From an uncultured Holophagaceae bacterium (GTDB lineage: Bacteria > Acidobacteriota > Holophagae > Holophagales > Holophagaceae), in NCBI GenBank assembly GCA_903873655.1, contig CAIQPH010000281.1, positions 1 through 38,047 of the forward strand: DNA of 38,047 nucleotides, written 5' to 3'. Below, one piece after another: positions 1 through 8,297 of this stretch (position 1 is its first letter; every line of letters starts with the position of its first letter). Made by a program: the position numbers and the translations under genes. Under the pieces are notes generated by a model. It saw nothing but the letters and a program-made list of their open reading frames with translations. It did not search any database and was not told the DNA's origin.

Positions 1-497
1 AACTCAAGGCCGAACATCCTCCCTTCGACCTGGTCATCACGGATCTGGTCATGCCCGGGAAGTCGGGCATGGACGTGCTGAAGTGCGCTCTCAAACTCAA
101 CCCCAGCTGCACGGTGCTCGTGCTCACCGGGTTCGGCAGCGTGCGGGAGGCTACAGAGGCCATGGAACTCGGTGCCTTTGATTTCGTCACCAAGCCGATG
201 CAGATCGACCAATTCCGGAACACCCTCAGGCGGCTCATGGAGCGGCGGACCCTGACCCATGAAAGGGATGAACTTCGAGGCCAACTGAAAGCCCTGAGCG
301 AGCGGGCAGAGCGGCTGGAGACCACCCTTGGCCGGATGGAGATTCTCGCCAATCAGATGGCCCCGACGGGCGGTCCTGGCCGCTCAGACGCCCTGGCGGA
401 TCTGGAGCGCCTGGCCGCTCTCAAAGGCAAAGGACTCCTTTCGGAAGAGGAGTTCGAACAGGGGAAGAAAAACCTCCTGTCCCGGTGGCTTTCATGA
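1..497 (+). CDS. Response regulator receiver domain with C-terminal SHOCT-like tail (5' partial)
   Basis: The reading frame is open from base 3 and the start lies outside the window. The receiver domain shows the phospho-acceptor Asp in ITDLVMPGKSG (codon 42-44), the switch Thr in VLTGFGS and the conserved Lys in FVTKPMQ (codon 192-194), so phosphorylation by a histidine kinase is expected. No DNA-binding or enzymatic output domain follows. Instead there is a charged, heptad-like helix (about residues 80-115 of the visible part), then a stretch of about 30 residues reading LERLAALKGKGLLSEEEFEQ, which matches the SHOCT short C-terminal domain pattern (a helix, then a G-x-(I/L)-(T/S)-x-E-E-F helix). 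SHOCT is usually linked to oligomerisation. The output is therefore unknown and probably works through protein contacts. The stop codon overlaps the ATG of the next gene (ATGA at 494-497), so the two are probably cotranslated. Confidence 0.88.
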   Translation, partial: LKAEHPPFDLVITDLVMPGKSGMDVLKCALKLNPSCTVLVLTGFGSVREATEAMELGAFDFVTKPMQIDQFRNTLRRLMERRTLTHERDELRGQLKALSERAERLETTLGRMEILANQMAPTGGPGRSDALADLERLAALKGKGLLSEEEFEQGKKNLLSRWLS

Positions 498-2299
498 GCC
501 GGCTAAGGCGCAGTGCGGCCTGTTTCCTCCTGTGGGCCGCACTGCCCCTCTCCGCCCAATCCGGGGCTGCACCGCCACACTCGGAGAGTCCCAATTCGTC
601 CTTGATGGCTGCCAAAGGACGGATGACGGATGTCCAGGTTGCTGAACTAGCCAAGGGGGCCCTGGCAGCGGAAAATCCGGTCTCCATCAAGGCCACTCTG
701 GCCCGACTCAGAGGCCATTCCTTCAAGTCCAGCAAGGCACCGGAGCGGGAGCTAGTGTTGTACGCCCAGGGCATGCTCGAAGCACGTCTGGGCAATTTCC
801 CGGCCGCCGTCGTCGCATTCAAGAAGCTGGAGAGACAGTGGCCCCAGTCGCCTTTCATGGGGGAGGCCCAGGCCCTCTTGGCGGAGGACGCCTTGGCCCA
901 CCGGCGCTACAAGGAGGCGGAGGGGCGACTTCATCTGGCCCTGGCTGCCGACATCCCTTCCGAGCTCAAGCGGAAGCCGCAGGAACTCCTGATCTGGGCC
1001 CTGGTAGAGCAGGAGCGCCCCCAGGAAGCCCTGCCCCTTGTGCAGTCCCTCCGCCCACTGGAGGGGAAGGAGAAACCCAGCGAAAGGGGGATGGCCGCCA
1101 TCGTGGAGGTCCTGTGTGCCGCAGGCGAGCGCAACCAGGCCCAGAGCAGCCTGAAGGATTTCGAAAAGTTGTATCCCGAGAGCGAGTTGATTCCGAGAGT
1201 GGAACTGGTCTGGGGCCGAATGCTCGGCCGCGCCGGTGAGGCCAGGGAATCCGCCCTGGCCTTCCGGAAGCTCATCAAGGACCATCCAGGCTCGGTCCAG
1301 GCCGACGATGCCCGGCTCGCTCTCGCCAACCTGCTGACGGACGGCAGTTTGCCTGACAGTAAGGATCTGCCGAGTGCAGAAGCCCTCCTGGCCGAGGTCC
1401 GCAAGGGGGGCAAGGGGTTGCCGAAAGGTACCGCCCAGGTGGTGGAACTGCGTCTGCTCGTCGGGAAGACCCAGTGGGAGGACGCCCTCAACCTGGCGGA
1501 CCGGATGGACCCCAAGCTCCGGGAAACCCAGCCCGAAGTGAAGAAACTGTGGAGCGAGGCCTGGAATGCGTGGGTCGGGCAGCGACTGGAGAAGGGGTTC
1601 CCGGGGGAACTCATCACTCGGCTCAAGCCCGGTGCTTTTGCGGCCCTGGATGCCGGTGCGCGTCTGGGCGTCGCCGAGCTGCTCGCCACCCATGGCCTAC
1701 TGGAGGTCCTGCCCCGCCTGTTGCCGGAGGCTCCAGCGGCTGAACGAGCGGGCCTTCGGAAGGCCGCGCTGGCACAAGTCCAACCAGAGGCTCAACCACA
1801 GGCTGTGCTGCGGTTGCTTCCTACCAAAGGAGACACTCCGGACGAGGCTCTGCTGAGGGCTCGGGCCGAGGCCGCCCTTGAACACTGGGAGCCCCTGCGC
1901 CAGGCGCTCAGCAGGGCGCGTCCTGGCCAGGAACGGATCAAGGCCGTCGTGCGCCTTCTGCAGCGCCCGATCAGCGGCAAGGAAACCGCTGCCCACCGGT
2001 TGTCAGAGGCCGAGGGCTGGCTGACACGCGCTCTGGAGAAGGGCAAGGACCGGGAACTCCTCGCGATCCTGGCGGCGGATCTCCGCCTTCAGCAGGGCGA
2101 CGCTCGCGGCGCCCTGGCGCTGTACCCCGCCAAGGCTGAGGCGCTTGACCAGCGGGGCTGGGTGGCGCTCATGCGAGCTCAGGCCATGATGAAGCTGGGC
2201 CAGCGGGATCAGGCCAGGACGCTCATCCTGGAGTCCCGCGATGAACAGGGCTTCAAGGGACAGCGAGACGCCCTGGCCAAGAGCCTGAAGGCCTACTGA
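494..2299 (+). CDS. Secreted tetratricopeptide-repeat protein
   Basis: A 601-residue protein. The ATG at 494 is preferred over 485 because it forms an ATGA overlap with the stop of the response regulator. The N-terminus (MSRLRRSAACFLLWAALPLS, then AQSGAAPP) is a typical Sec signal peptide with a likely AQS cleavage region, and there is no lipobox Cys. The rest is alanine- and leucine-rich helical repeats with TPR-like spacing, for example YAQGMLEARLGNFPAAVVAF and LAEDALAHRRYKEAEGRLHL, continuing to the C-terminus (MRAQAMMKLGQRDQARTLIL). It resembles the periplasmic TPR scaffold proteins of the YbgF/BamD-like or uncharacterised kind that are common in Gram-negative bacteria. The partner is unknown. 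The coupling to the response regulator suggests shared expression but not necessarily shared function. Confidence 0.8.
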   Translation: MSRLRRSAACFLLWAALPLSAQSGAAPPHSESPNSSLMAAKGRMTDVQVAELAKGALAAENPVSIKATLARLRGHSFKSSKAPERELVLYAQGMLEARLGNFPAAVVAFKKLERQWPQSPFMGEAQALLAEDALAHRRYKEAEGRLHLALAADIPSELKRKPQELLIWALVEQERPQEALPLVQSLRPLEGKEKPSERGMAAIVEVLCAAGERNQAQSSLKDFEKLYPESELIPRVELVWGRMLGRAGEARESALAFRKLIKDHPGSVQADDARLALANLLTDGSLPDSKDLPSAEALLAEVRKGGKGLPKGTAQVVELRLLVGKTQWEDALNLADRMDPKLRETQPEVKKLWSEAWNAWVGQRLEKGFPGELITRLKPGAFAALDAGARLGVAELLATHGLLEVLPRLLPEAPAAERAGLRKAALAQVQPEAQPQAVLRLLPTKGDTPDEALLRARAEAALEHWEPLRQALSRARPGQERIKAVVRLLQRPISGKETAAHRLSEAEGWLTRALEKGKDRELLAILAADLRLQQGDARGALALYPAKAEALDQRGWVALMRAQAMMKLGQRDQARTLILESRDEQGFKGQRDALAKSLKAY

Positions 2300-2362
2300 T
2301 CAGAGGGACAGAGGGTGTCTTGGAATTCCCCGGCTATGCTGGGGGAAACTCCGGAGATCCTG

Positions 2363-2941
2363 ATGCGCCCCCTGGTTGCCATTCTCGCGTCCCTCCTTTC
2401 TCTCGGGCTGACCGCTGCCCCCAAGCCGAAAGTCAAACTGACCACCTCGATGGGTGTGATCGTCATGGAATTGGAGCCCGATGCCGCGCCGAAGACCGTG
2501 CAAAACTTTCTGAAATACGTCAAGAAGGGACAGTACAAAGGCACCATCTTCCACCGCGTCATCCCCGGTTTCATGATCCAGGGCGGCGGCTATGTGGATT
2601 ACCTGGGGAAGAAGCGCACGGATGCCCCGATCCCCAATGAGGCTGACCGCGCCCTGGCCGCGGGTCTGAAGAACCGGCGCGGTACCGTGGCGATGGCACG
2701 GACCCCGGATCCACACAGCGCCTCGGCCGAGTTCTTCATCAATGTGGTGGATAACCCGGTTCTGGATTTCAAGGGAAAGGCCAGCGACCAGACCTGGGGC
2801 TACTGCGTGTTCGGGAAGGTCGTGCAGGGGATGGATGTGGTCGACCGCATCAAAGGCGTGAAGACGAGCAACAAGCGCAGCGACTTCCTGAACCTCCCCG
2901 TGAAGCCGGTTCTCATCACGGACGCAGCACTGATCCCATGA
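2363..2941 (+). CDS. Secreted cyclophilin-type peptidyl-prolyl isomerase
   Basis: Cyclophilins catalyse cis-trans isomerisation of X-Pro bonds. The ATG at 2363 is chosen because it follows a CGGAG Shine-Dalgarno sequence and begins a signal peptide (MRPLVAILASLLSLGLTAAP). Upstream in-frame ATGs would add a non-hydrophobic leader. The mature domain carries the family motifs TIFHRVIPGFMIQGG (catalytic Arg in FHRV), GTVAMART, SAEFFINVVDN and GYCVFGKVVQGMDVVD. At 192 residues it is the usual size of a periplasmic PpiA-like protein. It probably acts on exported proteins. A second, cytoplasmic paralogue lies at 33683-34144. The 3' end overlaps the convergent LPS kinase gene by 26 bp. Confidence 0.93.
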   Translation: MRPLVAILASLLSLGLTAAPKPKVKLTTSMGVIVMELEPDAAPKTVQNFLKYVKKGQYKGTIFHRVIPGFMIQGGGYVDYLGKKRTDAPIPNEADRALAAGLKNRRGTVAMARTPDPHSASAEFFINVVDNPVLDFKGKASDQTWGYCVFGKVVQGMDVVDRIKGVKTSNKRSDFLNLPVKPVLITDAALIP

Positions 2942-3626
2942 GTTCCTGGACTTCTGCCGGGGCGCCGAGTTTCCGGAGGCTTCGCAGCAGGCGCGGGCGG
3001 TAGCGGGGCCAAAGGCTGGTACTCGCGGGCTCGAACCCGGCCCGGTCCCAATCCAGGAGGAGAACGCCACCTTGAGGTGGGAGCAGCACGTTCGTTGCGT
3101 TCAGGTCCGGGGACCACAACCGCCAGGCACATAACGAGCCGATGGCGCGATGGAGGTCCGACGCCCGGGCAGAGGTGAGATCCCACCGCCTGGGCCAGGC
3201 CTGGCCCTCGGCCAGGCGGGTGAACAGGACACCTTCGACGCCGAGCCCGCAAGGCCGCCAGGCATAGCCGAGCGGTTCGACGGTGGGAAAGCCGGATTCC
3301 CACAGTCCGCGGTGAACGGCATGTTCCGCCGCGAACCGGAGATGGGACCAGTAAGTGAGCTTGTTGAAATGGCGCAGGAGGCCGCCGCGGCGGTACGGCC
3401 GCAGGATCACGTCGTCGACGCGAAAGAGGCCACCGCGTCCGAATGCGCCCGCAAGCGGAACCGGATCACCCGAGGGGACGATGCCTCCGGGAGTGCAGAC
3501 CCGCCAATCACCGCCAAGACCCGGCAGCTCCTGATTCAACTGGCATTCGAGAGGATGGAGAGGAGCACGGGGCTCAAAGGCCCAGTCCGGTGGCAGAGGA
3601 GGCAGGCTGTGTGAAAAATGGGTCAT
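2916..3626 (-). CDS. Kdo kinase / WaaP-family lipopolysaccharide kinase
   Basis: A 236-residue protein related to 3-deoxy-D-manno-octulosonic acid kinase (KdkA) and WaaP. These enzymes use ATP to phosphorylate core sugars of lipopolysaccharide at the inner face of the cytoplasmic membrane. Visible signatures are the basic glycine-rich loop RPYRRGGLLRHF, the catalytic-loop stretch SPDLNATNVLL (an HxDLxxxN-like motif in which the first position is Ser) and the metal-binding region VLLLDWDRAGF. The start at 3626 is supported by GGAGGG six bases upstream. The longer open frame up to 3827 has no such signal and no family match. No other LPS genes are nearby. It converges on the secreted cyclophilin gene. 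The substrate assignment rests on the RRGG and DLN motifs only. Confidence 0.8.
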   Translation of the reverse strand: MTHFSHSLPPLPPDWAFEPRAPLHPLECQLNQELPGLGGDWRVCTPGGIVPSGDPVPLAGAFGRGGLFRVDDVILRPYRRGGLLRHFNKLTYWSHLRFAAEHAVHRGLWESGFPTVEPLGYAWRPCGLGVEGVLFTRLAEGQAWPRRWDLTSARASDLHRAIGSLCAWRLWSPDLNATNVLLPPQGGVLLLDWDRAGFEPASTSLWPRYRPRLLRSLRKLGAPAEVQELMGSVLRP

Positions 3627-3922
3627 GGCGGTCCCTCCAGCTTGAGGCTTGGCTGCAGAGAACGCAAAAGGAAGGGTGATGGAACGAACCCGGAAGCAGC
3701 TGTCAACCCCAGAATTTGCCACACTCCTGCCACCAAAAGTGGGCACGGAGCCAAGAGGCTTGTGGCGAAAGGAAATCTTCGAATTCAGGGTCCCGCTTCC
3801 CACAGTGAATGTGGAAATCAACACCATGCCGACTCATCCGGTCGGAAATTCGGCCTGCATTCCGCGGGCCCCGGGTGCGCGATTCTGCACCTGCGCATCC
3901 ATCTGGTCACTATGCTGATGAT
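3627..3922. other. Divergent intergenic region without a convincing gene
   Basis: This 296-bp stretch separates the minus-strand LPS kinase from the plus-strand DUF2344 gene and should hold both promoters. It is less GC-rich than its neighbours. The short open frame at 3679-3918 has a GGAAGG upstream but ends in a Cys-rich peptide with no family look. No strong -35/-10 pair could be picked with confidence. Confidence 0.4.
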
Positions 3923-5038
3923 GTGAACAAGCGGACGGACCATCCTTCAATCCCCGCAGGGGCATTGGCGCGGCAGGCCCGCTTGCAGACCACGCTTCTG
4001 ATGATGGAAGAAAAAGCCCCCAGCCTGGAACCCTCCTGTCTGAAGGATCTTCGGGACTTTGTTGCAGGTCGATCATCCTCTGACCTGGATGACTGGATCG
4101 AGGCCATCGTAGCCGGGGAACTTGCCGTAGAGGCCCAGGAACTGTGTCGGACCCTTCGTCGTAAGCCAGTGGACAAGGCGCGGCTGGAAGCCCTGGCCGC
4201 CCGCCTGGCGCCTCTGGCCGCAAAAGCCCAGCAGCATCGATTGGTCCGCTGGCAATTGGACACGCGGCGCGTGCTCATCCGGTTCAGTTACTGGAAGGAG
4301 GGCGGCGCACTGGACTTTGATGATGGCGACCTCCATGCGATCCTCCTTCACGCCTTCCGACTCGAAGGTCTGCACCTTCTCCTGGATCTCGGCAAGCGGC
4401 CCCGCCCGTTGTTGAACATCGGCCTCCCTCTCCCTGCAGGCGTCGGTGGTCTGGCAGAATCCATGGACGCGATGCTGAGGCAGGAGCCGGCGGAGGATCC
4501 CGAGGTCCTGATGGGGCGCCTGAATGAGCGCCTGCCGGAAGGCGTGCGCATCCACCAATGGAGGGCCCTCCCCGAGTATGCGTCTCCCCTGGGTGATCTG
4601 GCCCTCCTGTCCTGGTGGCGCTGGGCGGTTCCACCGATGCATCGAATTCTCGCGCGGGAGAAGGTCGCAGCGTTCCTTGAGGCAAGTCATTGCCCCTGGG
4701 ACCGAGGGCCCTCCCATTCCGATGGATCCGTGGATCTCCGCAACCTCATACCTGAGATGCGCTGGGAGGATTCCGCCCTCTGCTTCTCCACCCGGATGGG
4801 GGCCTTCCTGGCTGTGAATCCGCTCAAGATGCTCGGCGCCATCCTTGGTATCGAGCCTTCATCCATCACGGGCCTCGTCCGGACGATCGTGGACTTGAAA
4901 CCCGACCAGCGGCTCGGGCAGGCCGAGCGGTTCACGCCCAAGCTGAAGAACATGTACGAGGATGCCGTGCTGCTGGGCGGGGGGTCGAACATCATCCTGG
5001 TGGATGAGGATGACGACGATCCCATCCTACTGTGCTGA
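3923..5038 (+). CDS. Radical-SAM-linked DUF2344 family protein
   Basis: The central and C-terminal parts resemble the DUF2344 / TIGR03936 'radical SAM-linked' family. RRVLIRFSYWKEGGALDF corresponds to the family's R-x-R-F-x-K-x-G-x-L-x-F start, LGKRPRPLLNIGLPLPAGV to its S-Q-G-F-N-P-R-P region, LNERLPEGVRI to its lobe motif, and VNPLKMLGAILGIEPSSITG to its C-terminal NPxxLLxALLG segment. Such domains are normally fused to, or next to, a radical SAM enzyme, and their biochemical role is not established. No radical SAM gene is in the window. About 100 residues precede the DUF2344 part and are not recognisable, and the protein ends in an acidic tail (DEDDDDP). The start is uncertain: GTG 3923 and ATG 4001 are both possible, and neither has a clear Shine-Dalgarno sequence. 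The gene ends 12 bp inside the 3' end of ftsW on the opposite strand. Confidence 0.55.
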   Translation: MNKRTDHPSIPAGALARQARLQTTLLMMEEKAPSLEPSCLKDLRDFVAGRSSSDLDDWIEAIVAGELAVEAQELCRTLRRKPVDKARLEALAARLAPLAAKAQQHRLVRWQLDTRRVLIRFSYWKEGGALDFDDGDLHAILLHAFRLEGLHLLLDLGKRPRPLLNIGLPLPAGVGGLAESMDAMLRQEPAEDPEVLMGRLNERLPEGVRIHQWRALPEYASPLGDLALLSWWRWAVPPMHRILAREKVAAFLEASHCPWDRGPSHSDGSVDLRNLIPEMRWEDSALCFSTRMGAFLAVNPLKMLGAILGIEPSSITGLVRTIVDLKPDQRLGQAERFTPKLKNMYEDAVLLGGGSNIILVDEDDDDPILLC

Positions 5039-6148
5039 AACGTCCTTGCTGATGGATAGCAGCAGCCCCAGGCAGATGAGGCTCGTGATGAGGCTGTTGG
5101 GTCCGAAGGAGATGAAGGGCAGGGGAATGCCCTTGTTCGGCGCCAGGGAAAGCACCACGCTCATGTTCATCAGGGCCTGCACCACGATGAGCAGCATGAA
5201 CCCCATGGCGCACAGCTTGAGGTAGCCGTCGCCGACGCGCCGGGCGATCCGGTAGCCGCGCCAGAGGATAGCGACGAACAGCGCCAGGATGGCCACGGTC
5301 CCGATCAGGCCGGCTTCCTCGGCGACGACTGCGTAGATGAAATCCGTGTGGGCTTCCGGCAGATAGAAGAGCTTCTGCTTGCCGCCGCCCAGCCCCACAC
5401 CCATGAAGCCGCCGTTGCCCACTGCCACAAGGCTCTGGAGGGCCTGGTGGCCCTTTCCAAGGGGATCGGCCTCGGGATTGAGGAAGCTGGTCACCCGCGC
5501 CAGGCGATAGGGCGAGAGGACGACGAAGGCAGTTCCCAGCGCCACCAGGACAGGGATGGCCACCGCAAAGATCCACTTCGGCGCCCCGCCCAGGAAGACC
5601 ACCATCAACGCGACGAAGACGATGAGGAACGTGGTTCCGAAATCCGGTTCGCGGAGGATGAGGGCGAGCGGAATCATCAGGATGCCGGCGAGCCCGAGCA
5701 GCTTGGGCAGGGCATCCCGGTGCTTCGTCCAGGCCTCCTTGTTCCGGACCATCCACGAGGCCGCGATCAGCACGGACAGAGGCTTAAAGAGTTCTGAAGG
5801 CTGGAGGCTCCCCATGGGCCCGAGGCGGATCCAGCGGTGGGCTCCATTCACTCTCGGACCGAAGAAAAGGACGACCACCAGCAAGCCGACCAGAATGGCG
5901 TAGGCCACCATGATGGGCCGCGGGTGGTCCTGCAGGGTGGCTAGATCGACCTGGGAAAGGGCCAGCATGATCGCAATGCCGATGGCGCCACCCAGGAGCT
6001 GCCGCGTCAGGAACGCCGTGGCCGCGGCGTGGTTCTGTGAAGCCTTGATGGCGGAGGCGGAGTAGATCCAGACCATGCCCATGGCGACCAGGGCCAGGGC
6101 GAAGAGCACCAGCCAGCGATCAACGGGACGGCGGACGTCGGCGGCCAT
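5027..6148 (-). CDS. ftsW: Peptidoglycan glycosyltransferase FtsW (SEDS family)
   Basis: A 373-residue integral membrane protein with about ten hydrophobic segments. It belongs to the SEDS family, which polymerises lipid II into glycan strands with a partner class B PBP, at the division septum in the case of FtsW. Signatures are GAHRWIRLGPMGSLQPSELF, the catalytic-Asp region FYLPEAHTDFIYAVVAEE, and NMSVVLSLAPNKGIPLPFIS. The segment after PFIS reads FGPNSL, where FtsW/RodA proteins usually have YGGSSL, a local deviation. Assignment to FtsW rather than RodA rests on the short N-terminus, the AHTDFI stretch and the following cell-wall gene. It starts 2 bp after the glmM stop and is likely the last gene of the ftsH-folP-glmM-ftsW run. 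Confidence 0.88.
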   Translation of the reverse strand: MAADVRRPVDRWLVLFALALVAMGMVWIYSASAIKASQNHAAATAFLTRQLLGGAIGIAIMLALSQVDLATLQDHPRPIMVAYAILVGLLVVVLFFGPRVNGAHRWIRLGPMGSLQPSELFKPLSVLIAASWMVRNKEAWTKHRDALPKLLGLAGILMIPLALILREPDFGTTFLIVFVALMVVFLGGAPKWIFAVAIPVLVALGTAFVVLSPYRLARVTSFLNPEADPLGKGHQALQSLVAVGNGGFMGVGLGGGKQKLFYLPEAHTDFIYAVVAEEAGLIGTVAILALFVAILWRGYRIARRVGDGYLKLCAMGFMLLIVVQALMNMSVVLSLAPNKGIPLPFISFGPNSLITSLICLGLLLSISKDVSAQ

Positions 6149-6149
6149 G

Positions 6150-7469
6150 CTAAGTGATGGCCAGATCGCGCCGGGCTGCCGTTTCGAGCTCCCTCAGCGC
6201 CTCGTCCACCCAGGCGGCCTCCTGCGCTTCCACCATGAGGCGAAGCTTGGGTTCGGTGCCCGACCAGCGCACCACTTGACGCACGCCCGAACCCAAGCGG
6301 GCGTCGATGGCGGCCATCGCGGAAAGCAGGTTGCCGCAGGCCTCGACAGGCTTGCGATCCCTCGCCATCACATTGACAAGCCTCTGGGGCCAGGGCCTGA
6401 AGGTCCAGGCCCAGCGCCGGTCAGCGGGGCGATGAAGCACGGCGCGGAGGACCGAGAGCGCCGTGGCGAGGCCATCGCCGCTGGGTCCCAGGCGCTTCTG
6501 GATGAGGTGCCCCGAGGCCTCTGCGGCAAGATCCCAGCCCTGCTTCGCCAGCTCCCGGAGCAGATACTTGTCACCGACGGCAGTGCGGACGAAGGGAATG
6601 CCGATCTGGCCAAGGGCCTGGGCGAGGCCACCGTTGGTCATCAGGGTGCCGACCACCCCGTGGGGGGCATCGCCGCAGGCGACGCGATCCTGCGCGAGCA
6701 GCCAGACCATCTGGTCCCCATCCACGACCTCGCCGGTGCCATCCACGAGCAGGCAGCGGTCCCCGTCGCCGTCAAAGGCGATGCCCAGCTGGGCCTTGCG
6801 AGCCACCACGGTGGCGGCCAGGGCAGCGAGATGGGTGGAACCGACCCCCACGTTGATCCTGGGTCCGTCCGCAGGCACGCCCAGCCAGTGGATCTCGCCG
6901 CCGCGGAAGAGCTCGAGGGCCGCCTCGGCCGTGGCGCCGTGGGCGCAGTCGATCACCACCCGGAACTCAGGAGGAAGGGTGATGCCTTCGAGGTGGGTCA
7001 GATAGGGCTTCAGATCCAGTCGGGCTGGCGGCGCGAAGATCGTGGTGGGTTCGGGCAGCTCATCAAAGGCCCGCTCGATGGCCTGCTCCTGGTCCTCTTC
7101 GAGTTTCTCCCCGAGTTCATTGAAGCCTTTGAGGCCGTTATCCTCGGGAGGATTGTGGCTGGCGGAGATCATCAGGCCCCAGGACTTCTCGCCTCCGGCA
7201 CTCAGCCTGGCCACGTTCCAGGCCACCGCTGGGGTAGGGGCCATGCCGAGTACCAGCACCTTCAGGCCCAGGCCCACGCCCAGAATGAAGGCTTCGGACA
7301 TGGGGCCCGAGCTGGAGCGGGGATCCCAGCCGACCACCAGCCGTTTCACGCCCGATTCCAGGGCGACCTGCGACCAGGCGACACCCCAGCGCGAGACCTC
7401 CTCTAGCGTGAGAGGGGAGCGTAAGGCGACGCCCCGAATGCCGTCGGTTCCGAAGTAGCGCAGGCTCAT
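6150..7469 (-). CDS. glmM: Phosphoglucosamine mutase
   Basis: GlmM converts glucosamine-6-phosphate to glucosamine-1-phosphate on the way to UDP-GlcNAc for peptidoglycan and LPS. The protein begins RYFGTDGIRGVA, carries the phospho-serine loop ISASHNPPEDNGLKGF (active Ser in SASHNP), the metal loop FDGDGDRCLLVD, and the phosphate-binding RWSGTEPKLRLMVEA at the C-terminus. At 439 residues it has the expected length. The order ftsH, folP, glmM is the same as in enterobacteria, which supports GlmM over a phosphomannomutase. The gap to folP is 9 bp. No strong Shine-Dalgarno precedes the ATG, so coupling to folP translation is likely. Confidence 0.93.
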   Translation of the reverse strand: MSLRYFGTDGIRGVALRSPLTLEEVSRWGVAWSQVALESGVKRLVVGWDPRSSSGPMSEAFILGVGLGLKVLVLGMAPTPAVAWNVARLSAGGEKSWGLMISASHNPPEDNGLKGFNELGEKLEEDQEQAIERAFDELPEPTTIFAPPARLDLKPYLTHLEGITLPPEFRVVIDCAHGATAEAALELFRGGEIHWLGVPADGPRINVGVGSTHLAALAATVVARKAQLGIAFDGDGDRCLLVDGTGEVVDGDQMVWLLAQDRVACGDAPHGVVGTLMTNGGLAQALGQIGIPFVRTAVGDKYLLRELAKQGWDLAAEASGHLIQKRLGPSGDGLATALSVLRAVLHRPADRRWAWTFRPWPQRLVNVMARDRKPVEACGNLLSAMAAIDARLGSGVRQVVRWSGTEPKLRLMVEAQEAAWVDEALRELETAARRDLAIT

Positions 7470-7478
7470 GCAGTCAGA

Positions 7479-8297
7479 TTAACCGATGGCGTGCGTCCTG
7501 AAGACCCGATAGCCGAGATGGATCGCCTCCGAGTGGGCCGCGGACGTCAAGACATCCCGCCGGGCAGGAGGGAGCTCGGGTGTCCCTGCCCGGGCTGCCA
7601 GGAACCGCTTGCGTGAAATACCAATGCAGAATCGGTCTGCAGGCCAAGCCAAGGAGTCCGCAAGGCGGGGCAGGCTCTCCCACAGCGCCTGATCCTCGAA
7701 GTAGGTCGTGCCGAAACCGAAGCCGGGATCGAGGAGCACGCGCTCAGGGTTGATCCCGGCTTCGAGGAGGTGATCCCGGAGGGCGCGCAGCTCGGCGATG
7801 GCTGCTACCGCCTCCTTCGGTGCCGAATCCTCGTAGGGTGGCGTCAGGAAACCATCTCCCTGTCTGCGGCTGCGCATGGCGATGAGGCCACAGGGGGAGG
7901 CCTGAGCCAAAGCAAGCATGTCTGGATCCGAAAAGCCGGTGACATCATTGAGCACCGAGGCTCCCCACGCCAGTCCCCGGGAAGCCACCTCCGCGTGGCG
8001 TGTGTCCAGGCTGAGCGGGATGGTCGGCAGGGACTTCGCCAGGAGCGGAAGCACGGCCTCCAGCCGGGCCCACTCCTCAGCGGCATCCACGGAGGCCGCT
8101 CCGGGCCGGGTGCTTTCCGCGCCCAGGTCGAGCATCCGGGCTCCGGCCTGGACCAGCCCAAGCGCCTGGGCCAGGGCCGCGTCCGGTCCCAGGAACCGCC
8201 CACCATCGCTGAAGGAATCCGGGGTGATATTCAAGATGCCAATGAAAAAGGGACCACCCCTGAGGAGCGGCCCCCAATCGAAGGAAGCGGCGGTCAC
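7479..8297 (-). CDS. folP: Dihydropteroate synthase
   Basis: FolP joins 6-hydroxymethyl-dihydropterin pyrophosphate to para-aminobenzoate in folate synthesis and is the sulfonamide target. The two PROSITE-type signatures are clear: [14 protein letters not shown] near residue 20 and [12 protein letters not shown] near residue 58. Further family features are [17 protein letters not shown] and [15 protein letters not shown], and the C-terminal GISRKRFL. The start is a GTG whose GTGA overlaps the ftsH stop codon, a 4-bp overlap that implies translational coupling. The length of 272 residues is normal. Confidence 0.95.
   Translation of the reverse strand: MTAASFDWGPLLRGGPFFIGILNITPDSFSDGGRFLGPDAALAQALGLVQAGARMLDLGAESTRPGAASVDAAEEWARLEAVLPLLAKSLPTIPLSLDTRHAEVASRGLAWGASVLNDVTGFSDPDMLALAQASPCGLIAMRSRRQGDGFLTPPYEDSAPKEAVAAIAELRALRDHLLEAGINPERVLLDPGFGFGTTYFEDQALWESLPRLADSLAWPADRFCIGISRKRFLAARAGTPELPPARRDVLTSAAHSEAIHLGYRVFRTHAIG

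Noticed and set aside
3679..3918. Short plus-strand frame with GGAAGG upstream
   Set aside because: No family resemblance, erratic codon use and a Cys-rich end; more likely part of a promoter region.
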